Assembly (NCBI GenBank): GCA_037501455.1
Contig: CM074858.1
Coordinates: 15,550,501-15,614,500 of the forward strand
Source: Lantana camara
Taxonomy: Eukaryota > Streptophyta > Magnoliopsida > Lamiales > Verbenaceae
Length of the DNA: 64,000 nucleotides
Reading direction: 5' to 3'
Below, piece after piece: positions 23,148-34,769 of this stretch. The number at the start of each line of letters is the position of its first letter. Positions within the stretch are counted from its first letter, which is position 1. The translations under genes and the position numbers were made by a program. The notes below the pieces were generated by a model. The model had not been told where the DNA came from. It was given only the letters and a program-made list of their open reading frames with translations, and did no database searches.

Positions 23148-24454
23148 TTGTAAAGCCCATGGAAATCCACTAAGAAAATAGGTCCGGCCTTTAGCTTCTT
23201 CTCCAGCTTTAGGAGGCTCCCACCTGGAAATATTTGTCTCCATTCTTTTTATTGATTCTATCTTCGCCAAGAATGAATAAAACCCCCATACGTATGAATA
23301 AAAAAAATCCAAATCACTTGCAAAACAAATATGATCCTTATTTACAACTGATCCCTTCTCTTTTCCAAGCAAAATATAATGAACAAAAAGCACGTGAGCA
23401 ATCTGCGATCTTTCACAACAATCCTTTCATTCCGTAACAAGGGTTCTAACTCCGTGTCCTTTACGTTCGATTTCCTTTTCTTTCAGAGTACCCTCTTAAG
23501 AAAGTCTTGTCACACTCACTTCATCAGCCTTTGTGGGCAGCGTAGGACCACAATAAAGCCCAGTAACGAGTGCAAACTCCCTTAAGCCAAACCTAACTGA
23601 CTTTCCTCCTATCAAGAACCACAATTCATACTTCCTGTTGGAGGGAAGTTGGTACATCATCAGAAAATGGAAGAGTGCGCCTGAAAATCCCCTATTGGCA
23701 AAATGTCAGTATATTTTCTAAATACTCGTTTGAACCTTCTTCCAGTTTCTTTGAGGAACGTCTTGATTGGGGTAAGTATGTCCCACGAAGCCGGGACTGT
23801 AACCCTCACCCCTGAGGAAAAGAAGAACCTTTCACAGAAAGGGAGCATGTTGATTTGAGTAAAATCAATACCGCGAGTATGCTCCACTTCATAGTCCACT
23901 TCCAACTCCTCATCATCATCCTCAGCCTACTCAACAAAACCCGTCATGCCTATATTCTCCTCTGCATCATTTAGTTGCTTAGTCCTGTTCTCGCGAATAT
24001 AATACGATGCTGCTTCAGCATCATCATCATCTTCTTCGCTTTGATAATCATCATCTCTTGGCTCCTGAAATTTAGTAAAATATCCATAGATAAGGCGCCA
24101 AAATATAAACAAAAATATGAAAGTTAATATTCAAAATACGAGAATGTCGCTTCATGACCAAAACCAAAAATAAACAACTATTACGTTATTATTTTCAGCA
24201 GCCGGTGATTTTTGCATGGGGTTTTCATCTCCTCCACCCTGAGGATTATCACCTCTACTCTCCTGTAATTTCAAAAACAAGAAATTAGTGTATAATACAC
24301 GGTAAATTTGATTCATGACCAAAACAGAAAACCCAAAACAAAAAAAAACAACAAATCTTACATTGTATTTAACCTCTGTGGTTTTTTGCATGACGTCAAC
24401 AATATTTCCTTCTCCTTCAACAGAGGACCGTTGGTTAGCTTCCTCAGGTAACAT
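23148..24454 (-). pseudogene. DUF1985 gene, upstream exons (decayed)
   Basis: Minus-strand exon-like pieces with GT/AG borders. They start near 24454 with a short acidic N-terminus (MLPEEANQRSSVEGEG, donor near 24361), then an ESRGDN exon near 24262, then a very acidic exon (EEDDDDAEAAS, 23927-24068) that runs into an in-frame TAG at 23927-23929. It continues with DILTPIKTFLKETGRRF, and a final block with VNKDHICFASDLDFFYSY and GRTYFLSGFPWALQ ending at donor CAA|GTGAGC (23148/23147). The last block is characteristic of the DUF1985 domain, found in plant proteins that often carry Ulp1-like peptidase and travel in MULE-type transposons. The stop, frame breaks and two retrotransposon insertions downstream show a dead gene. 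Exon borders other than the last are approximate. Confidence 0.65.
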
Positions 24455-25089
24455 ATTGGTATACTAGATGATGGGAAAAGGTGTAAAAGTAGATGGATTT
24501 GGTGAGACGGTTGCCAAAAAACCCTAGTTCTTCTTCTTGCGCTTTGTTGGGGAGGAAGAAGAAGATGAACAGTTCTTTTTGCTTTTCCCTGAAACACAAA
24601 ATGAGAAAATGATGGAGACGGATTGACTTATTTTGGTTTTCTATACATTATAATATTATAATATACATGTATGTCAGGCAAAAAAGAAACTTTATAACGT
24701 TTGCCGCCTTTTCATGTATATAATATTAATTTCGTACCGTCCACTTACTAAGCCATATCAATGTTTAATTGTTAATAAACAAAGATTAGATTAGATTATC
24801 TAACTCAAAATGCATATATAAAGTACACTATATGAATATCAAACAAATAATGAGTTACAAGAAAAATAAGAAAAAAAAAAAAAAGGGAAAATCTCCACGA
24901 ATGTGAAGGATCTAGTACTAGATTATATGAGTCTAGTACTCGACTAAGGCAGAATCTAGTACTCAAATCTTCCGGTCTAGTACTAGATTTAGATGGATTT
25001 TTGCCAAAGGCACTTTCCAAAGCGTATGCAGTGGCCTATTGCCTTGGGCAGTAATTTGTCATCGGGGAGAGACACAATATAGTAGCATG
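24455..25089. other. Upstream region of the DUF1985 pseudogene
   Basis: AT-rich with no gene apparent. A pyrimidine-rich acceptor-like TTGTGTTTCAG (minus strand, about 24595) suggests a further 5' leader exon. Contains the second CTAGTACTAG cluster. Confidence 0.4.
24903..24993. repeat. CTAGTACTAG palindrome cluster, copy 2
   Basis: Four variants of CTAGTACTAGA or CTAGTACTCGA in 90 bp, preceded by an A-rich tract and AATAATGAGTTACAAGAAAA, as at 3720-3857. It flanks the DUF1985 pseudogene on its upstream side. Confidence 0.7.
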
Positions 25090-27161
25090 TCTAGAATTAA
25101 TTAAATTATGCTTTAGGAATTTTATTTTATGAAATATATGCTATTTATGCTAGTTTAGGAAAAATATGATAATATATGTGAATTTTATTTAATTAAATGC
25201 ATGAATTATGATATGATATAATGTGGGTATATATTTAAACAATTATGATCTTGTTTGATTAAATTCATGCCTAAAATAATTTATTTAGAATTAATTTTAT
25301 GATTAAAGTTACATAAAGTGCTACATTATGAGTTTAATTATGTGTTATGGACTTAGAACTTGTTAGATCTGATCATTAACTAATATGAACACATTCATAA
25401 GCCTAAGAACACATTCATAAAGTTCTTGATCAATTTTAAGTGCACGTGTGATAGTGTGTGAGTGTGTGTATTCGATTTTATGTTATAAAGTGATTAATTC
25501 ATAAGAATTTGAATAGTAAATGTTTTCAATAGTAATTTTGACTTTTTGGTCAACTCATATTCTGAATATTTCGAAATTAATATAAAAATAATTATAAAAT
25601 AGGTTTTGGAATTTTTAAAGGAAGATTTTACCCGAATTTCCGAAAATCGGCAATCTTGTAAACGTTTTCTAAAAGGTGACCTACATTGTCAAATTAAATT
25701 CTAAATTTCATTTCTAATATTCTAATTAGGATTATAATGTGATTAATAAATATTTAAGTGGTTAAAGAATTCATGAAACCTGATTAATTACTTAATTTCC
25801 CTTAAACGGTTAAAATTAGAGTCTACCGGGAATTCTCTAGCATGATATAGTTTATGTGTTTACTTGATGTAATCCTTTTATGCATGAACATTATGTGTTT
25901 TATGTGCTTATTTGATTCATATAAGGAACATAGTTCTAAGCCTATAGTAGTTAATACTTTCAGGCGCACTGGAATCCACATTACAATGTCTGACTACCGG
26001 TATAGGTGAGGGTTAAAATATTTTCAACTGGAATCATGCTATACATATGTATCTATATAAAAACTATTTCCAAGCCTACCCATCATATTGATTTACTGCC
26101 CTATATACATATTATTGTACTACAATGTCCCTCTTAAGGGAAAAATACTTTCATGCCGGAATCAACGTTTTACTATGACGTTATATATTTCAAGTCCACT
26201 TTATCAAAACATTGATTCCGATTTATGCAAGCAAAATATTGTTCTTGATTCATGTTATGGGCCCCGGCTGTATCCGTAGCGAGTAATTACCCGGAAGGTA
26301 TCGGGCCGAGGGTATTGTTGGTGCTGCGGACTGCCACCACCTCTTGGTAGTGGTTTAACTGGAGGTTAGTTACTCCACGCCAAGGGATGAGGGAGAGATA
26401 GCTGCCTCCCGAATCGTGTTCGTGGTCTCTAGGGTTTGATTCCCTATTGACATCAAGGAGTAGTGGAGTTAATATTCTTGGTTTTATTGAAGTATCGGAG
26501 CCTGATCAGCCCGATACTATTTTACCAATTATTTAAGGAGTTATGGATGGAGAGGCCTAGCTTGCGGGCATTAATGTTCTTGTTACAAACGGTTCATATT
26601 TCTACAAATATTCCAAACTACCCCTATCCCTGTTTTACAATTATTATGAACCGTTTCCTATTTGTTATATCCTATTGTTAATATTTCAGATCAAGATCTT
26701 CTTGATCATATACATATATCAATAAGTTATTATACCCCCTTCACTTAGTCACTTTGACTAACCCTCTCGCCTATTTTTAAAATGCATGATTTCAGGAATC
26801 AATGAACGACAACTAGAGGTATCTTGAAGCACTACAACCGTAGGTTGGATCCGATCCTAAGAGTACACTGTCTTGAGCCTACTCTCTGCAGAAACAAACT
26901 ATCTCATACTTTGTCCTTGCATGTCAACATGTTGTACTCTTTTGCGAACTACTTTGATCAATAATGATAATCCTTACTCATTGTACGTTATCCTCCCCAT
27001 TCATTGGTAAAGTTGAATCTCTTTATCTTCCGCTGCACTGTGCCACATACTCCATCATATATTATCCTGACCGTTCGCCGTAGTGTTTCCTGAATGTTGG
27101 GTCTAACCTCCACTCAGGGAGTATTGCGGTGCGGGGTTGTAGTGTTGGGGAGGCGCTACAA
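25090..27161 (+). mobile_element. Element E: truncated LTR of another gypsy family
   Basis: No coding potential. It ends GGAGGCGCTACA like LTRs A-C, preceded by TATTGCGGTGCGGGGTTG, and has the conserved plan: acceptor CTTTCAG (to 25963), a 42-nt block, GTGAGG at 26006-26011, hairpin TTAGTCA-CTT-TGACTAA at 26745-26761 and GATTTCAG ending at 26795. The usual TGTAACnCCCC-type start is not found, so the 5' end is lost or diverged and the left boundary is a guess. It abuts the broken left LTR of element D. Confidence 0.6.
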
Positions 27162-27379
27162 AATGAGTTCAAACGAATTAAAAATGAGGCAAGTAGAGCA
27201 TAAACGTTCAAATAATGCATATAAGGTTCAGATAAAACTTCAAATACTAACTCAAATAATTCAAGAATATTACATAAATAATAAAATAAACACATAATTC
27301 GTGTAATTAAATAATTTAAATGCGCACTTAGCTCTCTCGTAGTGGCGTACCTATACGGTCGGACGAGCGGGATGTTACA
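27162..27379 (-). repeat. 3' LTR remnant of element D
   Basis: Matches 33356-33572 with scattered differences (for example AAACGTTCAAATAATGCATA in both). Followed by a polypurine tract reading AAAGAGGGGAGTT on the minus strand (27380-27392). Confidence 0.88.
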
Positions 27380-27539
27380 AACTCCCCTCTTTCAAAAGGA
27401 CCTGTCCTCAGGTCCTGGGGCAGGATCTGGAATGACTCTGGAATGAACTCCATTCCACACTTCTGCTGCGCGACTCTGATCCAGTCTTCAAGTAGCTTCT
27501 CAAATTCGCTAAAGCCGCCACAAGACTCGGTGGAGGTTT

Positions 27540-28420
27540 TCGATTCCAAGGATCTCCTTAAAGCTAGCAAACCGGACACGAAGTCCTTAATAATCTACTC
27601 CCACTTCCAAATCAAATTCAGAGGTAGTTGGAGAATCTTTCCGGTTCTTGATGTTCGGTCTTCTACCGATGGCACATTAGACATTGCTACACGAAGATTG
27701 CGATATCCTTTCTCGTGCCAACACATCATTACCGGATCTTCATGTTCTCGAACCATGAGTGGAATTAGTCTCGTGACCTTGCACTTCTAGAGACCTAGGC
27801 TCCAACTCTCCCGTTAGCAACGCACAACTAAAGTCTTCCCTAGTACCTTGATTGTAACAGAGTAGTTTTGAGTACCCTCGGGTAAGAAAAGCTAGTACCG
27901 AAGGCAACTCTCTTCAAAAGCCTTATCCACTCAAACCATGACTTTTCCTTGTCTTTCATGTCACTGGATGGCCGCTTATACAAAGACAAATCTCCTGTTG
28001 GATCCCGATAACACTGGAGACTTACTCTCTGAGGCAATTCTCGGTTCTTCTACCCGAACACGTAGTCGATTATACCCTTGTTAAAACCCAACTCGACGGA
28101 GACCACGAAACACTGAAGAAGAACGGCCAACTCTTGAAGAAAGCAGAAGGATATTTATCTTCCACAGTTAACCTGTGTAGCTCACGGCAGTCTACGCTCA
28201 CCTTAAAGTTTCGTCTTCTTCCTTAGATAGGACAAGAGCACTCAACGAAGAAGTATTCAGTTGGATGAAACCACCTTCTAAGAGCTCATCGACTACATCT
28301 TGAACTCCAACGCCCACGATAGAGTTATCCGATAGGAAATCTTCGAACAAGGTCCAATTCTGAAATAAAGATCACAACCGCCTCAACGTCCCTATCAAGT
28401 GGTGATGAATCCCAACTTTC
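27540..28420 (-). pseudogene. Collapsed pol remnants of element D
   Basis: Not open, but motifs are readable on the minus strand. Around 28160-28340 is the N-terminal part of reverse transcriptase (VVDELLEGGFIQL, then a KEEDETLR segment in place of KKKDGTLR, and CRELHRLTVEDKYP). Around 27550-27620 is an integrase piece equivalent to [11 protein letters not shown]. The catalytic FIDD region and most of RNase H and integrase are missing, so pol was cut down by deletions. Confidence 0.6.
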
Positions 28421-28876
28421 AAGAAATCATCAAGAAGGCCTTACTATGATCTTTGTCTCCTCAAGCTTGGCTCGACCTTTCAGTTACCCTAAAGGCAAGC
28501 CACAAAGCTTGTCGCACCGTCCCGGAATAACCAACCGCTTCTACGAAGGATATCAATGGGTAAGCCTTCAATCTATACCCGAAAATATCATTGAGTCCCA
28601 AAAAGAACCTCCTAAAAGCAACCACTAACTCGACACTGTGCTCGAACCACCAACCCATGCCTTAAGGTAACCCCATACCTCAATAAGGCGCCTTCAAGAA
28701 GAACCACCAGGCAAGCTCGGCCCTCACAAATCACCAAACACTCGAGCACTCTACCTTACCAAACTCTCTCAAAGAGAAAGTTTACACAACAGAGAAAAAA
28801 CCACAACACAAGTAACAAGGAAGCACCAAAGAGCAATGAAGAAAGAAAAGTAAAACATAAGTGGGTTTTCCCGAGA

Positions 28877-29868
28877 TTAAAGATACATGTATGAAATGCT
28901 ATGAATGCTTAGTGTACCTTTCACCACAGCGGTAGTGTCGATCTCGCTGTCAAATTCTTTGCTTTCACTTGCTCCAACTCGGATTTGACTAGGAGTCTTG
29001 AAATCACGGTTCTTCAGAGGCTTTAGATTCCTGTTCTTAGGGCAACCATTTGCCATATGTCCCGATTCTCCACACTTGAAGCATCTACCGAACTTCTTCC
29101 GACAAACTTCTTCCGTATGATTTGGGCCTCGGTAATATGAACATTGAATTGTTTCCGGTAGAGGAGGCATCGAATCCATCTTTGGTTGTTGAAGCTTCTT
29201 CTTCTTAGTGACATTAATATCTCGAAATTCTTGAAATTTCTCTCGGGACACGAATCTCTTGCTTGAACTCGAACTCGATTCTTGTCCCACATAAGAAGTG
29301 TGAGACTCAATTCGTTGGTTATCTATTTCATCTTGAATCACTCTTCTAACTTTCTCGGACCATGTATGTACCCGTGAAGATTGGAAAATTTGTTGAATAC
29401 TATCTCTACGTTCTTGCAAATAACTCCGGACATTAGGACAATCTTGATCGGCTCCCGAACTTTCAAGTTCCAATATGAGATTGTCCATCTTCTTCGATTC
29501 TTGTTCAAGGTCCAAGAATTCTTGAAGTCTCCTAACAATTACGCTTAGAGTTATATATTTGTAGCAGAATTCCCCGGTGAATTTCTCCCAAGTGAATTCT
29601 TCCCCGAATTCTTCCACTTTCGACCTTACTTTCTTTATCCATTTTGAACCTTGGCTTTGGAATAAACGGCAAGTACACTTCACTTTCTCTTGCGAGGTTC
29701 CCGAACAATTTTCCCAAATCCCTAGTATTTCGGACAACCATTCTTCGGCCCTAACTTCATCACCTCCGAACCACTTCGACTGATTAAACTCTTTAAATCT
29801 CTTATATACCGAAAACACTTATTTTTCTTACCTTTCTTTCAATGTTGCATGTTGAGGTTGAAATGCCA
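28877..29868 (-). pseudogene. Gag of element D
   Basis: ATG at about 29868 is soon followed by stops. From 29818 a 313-codon stretch is open. It contains the gag domain (GGDEVRAEEWLSEI near its start) and a good zinc knuckle, CFKCGESGHMANGCP, plus a partial one before it (CSYYRGPNH). It ends just after a VVKGTLSIHS segment that in other copies leads into the protease, so the protease itself is absent. Gag may have stayed under selection longer than pol, but the frame is broken at its start. Confidence 0.75.
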
Positions 29869-30069
29869 TCCTGAAATAAGAAAATTGATTCCAAAATATC
29901 GATACGTGCGGGTTTAGTGCATGTTCATGTGAACAATTAACAAAATAATACAAATAATTCAAATAATTCACATAATTGATGAAAGTGAATGCAAACAAAC
30001 ACATAATCCTAAGCTGAACGACCTAGACAGACTTGACACGACGCTAGAGCTCCGGTTTTACAACCAAAA

Positions 30070-30081
30070 GCTCTGATACCA
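30070..30081 (-). other. Primer-binding site, element D
   Basis: TGGTATCAGAGC on the minus strand, eight bases from the LTR start at 30090. Confidence 0.93.
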
Positions 30082-30089
30082 CTTTAGGA

Positions 30090-33000
30090 TGTAGCACCCC
30101 GGAGTGAAGGGCACCACATCCCCCACACCATAGCACAACACGTGTAACGGAATGGGAACTCTGCACACGTACCAAGCTACAGCGAACGGGTGATAAACAA
30201 AATCTCTCCTAGGCTAGGCGGTCTAGACCCTAAAACAGAGTGCGCAATAAAAATAAATATCAAACGCGGAAGCACCAGGAATCAAACTACAAACATACAT
30301 GTTTTCATATTAGAGATACAATAAACAATTATACATGCATCTACCAGGAATATAATAGATCAACTGATACATGCCTTACCCATCCCAGGCCAAATAAATC
30401 ATACAAGTCCTCATAATTCGAATTCAGAAACATTATCTTATACATATTTATACATAGCACCAAAACTGAAAAGTAAAGATTCAATGTGCAAAGACTCTCC
30501 TACAAAACTAGAACAACCCAAAGTAAAAAGACCGACACCTAGCACAAACTGAAGACATGTACCTGCAACTTAAGATACAAAAAGGGAGAAAATAAAACAA
30601 CGAGGAGAGGTAAGTCCTAAAGACTGGTGAAGGGGCTAACACACGCACACGTACATATTCATAAGAGCATAACATATTCAAAATTAAAGTGTCCATGAAC
30701 CGGGGTGTGGTTTTTACATTCTAAAATATTTTAACCCGTGATAAAATATATAAAGAAAAAGGTTTGAGGCCGAAGGCCAAAATCAACAAATTTTAGAAGT
30801 TACAAATCCACTCTCGTTTCACAAACCATAAACGAAAGCAAAACATACTAACTCGGCGAGTACGAGTTTCTAACCCACCTACTTCATATTCATAAGCAAA
30901 ATACAAAGGCAAACCAAAGCGCAAAATCAATCCAACCTTCTTGGGTTGGGGAAGAGAGGCGTGACCCCTCAACCCCAGCTCTCGGTAAACATATGAGCGA
31001 GGGATCCTACCCGCCCCTTCGGCGATATTCCACACCGGCTCAAGGAGACCCGCCTTCCCCTCGACCTCCCGAGGTTGGACTAAGCCTCTTTTTTGTGGAG
31101 TTGTGTTGATGAGAGAGCTCGGCAACCCCACGGCCGACCCGAGATCACATACCACTTCTCCGGGGCCCAAGGCAAAGTGCAAAAATGCATATACATAAAC
31201 TTATCTTTCAAAGTCCAAACTCACTAGTGCAAAGTACACACCAATCCTTTTTCAAAAACAAATAAACAAAAATGTAGCTTATATATATATAAAAGCGTTT
31301 TCAAAAGATTCATAACAAATGGGCCAATTCCCACAAAATACGTATCAAACACGTATCTATATATATATATATATATAAGTCGCATGCGGGCTTAAAATTC
31401 ATGTAGGGCTGTAGGTCATATTAACTAAAAGAAAGAAAACCTCACCTTGTCGACCAAACCGAACGAGACGAACCCAAAACACCTCTAAGAGACCTCCTCG
31501 TCACCCACAGAACGAACTTAAGGACAAAACAAAGAGCAAATGATGAACTTAGACTCGAAATGAACCAATTAGACGCTCGGCTAATGCATATAGATGCTAA
31601 TGATGCAATGCATTAGGCATATCAAGGCAAACAACATGTTATCAAAATGACGACACACTAATTAAACCCATAACTCGTCAAATAGACACATAACATATAA
31701 TATAGTAGTATATCATAGGCATACACTAAGTTAAAACACTTAAGGAGAGCAAAAGATACAAGGGAGCAATAAGGGTTATCATATAGAGCATATAAGTTCA
31801 AACACATATTTATGAATCGAATTCACATAACCGGTACATAACTCAACACATAACCTAAATAAGCACCTAATATGTCACAACTCATGCATATATAAGTTTA
31901 AACCATATAAACAAGGCAAGACATGCGAGACGATACCACACGTTGCATTTAAACGTCTATGCACTTAAGTCACGTTTACACCTATCAAATAAAGCCATAA
32001 AATTAAAATAAATATCAAAACATATTATATAAACACTTATTAACATGTTAAGATCATAATTAGGGTGGGAAGAATCAATTACATTCAAGTACAAAGCAAG
32101 AAAAACAAGTATTCAACACATAACAACACAAACGAGCAAGAAAAGCGGCCTAGGAAAGCTACACGTGCAGCAGCCATTAAATAGCTGCAACACCCAGAGA
32201 CACGCCCCTGTCTCCCTTGAATCACAAATGGAGACATGGGCATGTTCGAGGACAGAACCTCAACCCCAAGGTGACACGGGGGTGTCACCTTCAAGACAAG
32301 AGGATCGACACGGCCGTGTCGCCGCTGCTGCTGCTGATCATCTTCTTCATTCAAGCTGCAAAACATGGGAGAAAAAGGGACAAAGCAGGGGCAAAATCTA
32401 GTACACTCATATGCACATAATCATGGATCAAATGCTCAAGAAAAATAACATAAAACCTCACGAAATCAGTCCTAAAACCGAATAGCAATTAGGATGCAAA
32501 AAGAATGGAGTTTATGATCATTTTCTTCAAGCTTTTCATGATGTGCAGCCATGGTGGTTCAAAGAACACTCAAGTACCATGAAATTCATGCATAATAATG
32601 AAGTAAGAAAGTCATTTAGATTACATATCACTCATCAAGTCAAGAAACAAAGCAAAGATAGCATGAATTCATCAAAGAAATTCATATAACCTAACTATTT
32701 ATGTAGTTGTCCCAAAACCTATTCAAACATGGATGAAAATGCACAAATCATGACTCCAATTAACTACAAGAAGCTGGAGAATAAATTCATGGACTAACCT
32801 TTCAATTTGGAGAAGAAATGGAGGAGTATTGATCACAAAACTTGGAAAGTGAATAGTACATAATCCTTCTCTCTCTCTATCTCGGTTTGCAGCAGCTATA
32901 TGTCTTTCTCTCTTCATGTGGACGAAATGAGGAGGTTTAGAGGTTAAATAGAATCAAACCATGGTTACATAGGTTCAAACTTTGGGTTGATTTGGTCAAA

Positions 33001-33572
33001 GAATGAAGGACTTACATCAAAAACCGTGAAAGGTGGCTGTTTCGCACGTGAGGCTCGGTTCGAGAAAATTTTGAAGGTCCAACGGGCTTAGAAAATTACA
33101 AAGTCAGGTTCCTTGACTTCCAATCTTCATTACAAGTCCGATACTTCTTCTGAAATTCAAATCCGAATTCCCGAGCTCAAGTTACGCCTTCCGGAACCCA
33201 AGGTGAGCTAAAACGATTTAGGCCCTTAAGTCCCTAACAAATAAAACGGTTCGAAAACCGTATCAAACGAACTCAAAAACATGCAACAAGCAATTAAATA
33301 CATTCATAACACATATAACTCATGTATATCACGTAGTCACAAAAATTAGAATCAAAACGAGTTCAAACAAATTAAAAACGAGGCAAGTAGAGCATAAACG
33401 TTCAAATAATGCATATATGGTTCAAATAAAACTTCAAATACTAATTCAAATAATTCAAGAATATCACATAATTAATAAAATAAACACATAATTCGTGTAA
33501 TTAAATAATTAAATACGTACTTAGCTCTCTCGTAGTGGCGTACCTGTACGGTCGGACGAGCGGGATGTTACA
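30090..33572 (-). repeat. 5' LTR of element D (3483 bp)
   Basis: Plus-strand ends TGTAGCACCCCGG and GGATGTTACA. The longest LTR here. It contains a TA microsatellite (about 31355-31377), a palindrome group (32197-32321), an exon-like block 31446-31516, the GTGAGG complement at 31440-31445, a hairpin AGTCC-TAA-AGACT region at 30613-30625 and an acceptor-like GTTGCAG|GTAC at 30563-30565. Confidence 0.9.
32197..32321. repeat. Four palindromes in LTR D
   Basis: GAGACACGCCCCTGTCTC (32197-32214), GACATGGGCATGTTC (32233-32247), GGTGACACGGGGGTGTCACC (32270-32289) and CGACACGGCCGTGTCG (32306-32321, perfect). The last contains the same 12-mer ACACGGCCGTGT as LTR B. Confidence 0.82.
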
Positions 33573-33578
33573 AGAGCA

Positions 33579-33788
33579 ATGTTCACTGAGGTTACTGCGA
33601 CACTGACTCCCCGTCTGAACGTCAAGATAACTAAGGAGAATATCATTGACAAATTCGCAGAGATGAAGCAAGAGCTCTATTATTTCAGGGAGTTCCTAGA
33701 TTTCACTAGGATTCAACTGGAAGATGACAAGAAGCACGTTCATGTTGAGCAAGCATACTTTGAAGATCTGGGTGTGAAAAGGGTTTGA
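33579..33788 (+). pseudogene. Myb/SANT-like domain fragment
   Basis: About 70 codons (MFTEVTATLTPRLNVKITKE at the start, then FAEMKQELYYFREFLDF and HVEQAYFEDLG). The pattern resembles the Myb/SANT-like fold of plant Harbinger-associated and L10-interacting proteins, where the helix with KYxxFKxLL is followed by a W.DL motif. It lies directly at the right edge of element D and on the opposite strand from the second Myb/SANT-like gene at 34770-35834. No N-terminus is visible, so D may have cut it. Function unknown. Confidence 0.4.
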
Positions 33789-34769
33789 TTTGTAGTATTG
33801 GATTCAATCTTAAATGTAACATGTTTAATATTGTTCTATCAGCCAATGTACGTTCTTTCATATCTAATTTATTTGATTGTCATCGTAGGAGTGTTGGTTG
33901 TACACCACCTTTCGCCTCTTCGGGTTCTGTTACTACGAAAAACTCAGGTATGTGATTATCCAGAAAAAAATTGGAGGGCCTCCTGAGCACTGCTCTGTGC
34001 ATGATTGGTATTACATAAAAGATCGAAACTCGGATGTAGGTGAGGAGGTTGTGATCGATGACAACATTGCATATGCAGATTGAAGTTGTCGTTCACCCAG
34101 GTAAGTGAAGATTCCCTGTTTCTGGTTTTTGTCTAAATTTGGTGCATATATTCTGAACATATGATAATTTTAGTGCTGATAATTATGGATCTGGTTCCTT
34201 TTAGTCTACTGATATGTAGTTTGAATGGCACCATGAATATTTCTGATTTGTAATCATCTGACTACTTATTTTATTGGTTGGTTATGGTATGCTTTGTTTC
34301 ATTTAACTCCATTTCGTTAATGTGGATTTCTTGGAAACAAGGGTAGTATATGTAATAACAAAATTCAAGGGCTAGTTTGTGCGTGGATATGTAGTCAAAA
34401 TACAAAACATTTTCAACTTATCGAGTTAAATCAAATATATAACATAAACACAAAATACATCCAGTCCAAGTTAGTGTGCCAATAGTTTAGTACATTCATA
34501 AGACAACAAAATGTGGTACCATTTCAACTTCGTCCTAATGCATTAGGGAAAGGGGAAAACCTGTTCATAGTAGATACTTACAAAAAGCATAAGATGGCCT
34601 TGACAAGCCTACATTTCAAACAACTCAAAAATAAGTCTTCGAAAGTGTTTAAATCACAATTTCCATCCACAATACCACAGTTAACTAATGATGCATACAT
34701 GTACCACAACATCATCTTCCAACTTCAGCCAAAAAAAAAAAAAGATGAAATCTAACTTAATGCAGCCCT
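33789..34769. other. No gene recognised
   Basis: AT-rich, with a possible small exon at 33950-34083 (KIGGPPEHCSVHDWYYIKDR, plus strand) of unknown identity. No Harbinger terminal repeat was recognised here. Confidence 0.4.

Larger units (their letters stand above)
27162..33572 (-). mobile_element. Element D: degenerate, non-autonomous gypsy element
   Basis: Minus-strand element with a complete 5' LTR (30090-33572), primer-binding site, broken gag, a pol region shrunk to about 1.4 kb of remnants, polypurine tract and only the last 218 bp of the 3' LTR (27162-27379). The 3' LTR is cut where LTR E begins, so no target duplication can be checked. Confidence 0.85.

Noticed and set aside
31355..31377. 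TA repeat as a functional site
   Set aside because: Ordinary dinucleotide microsatellite within LTR D.
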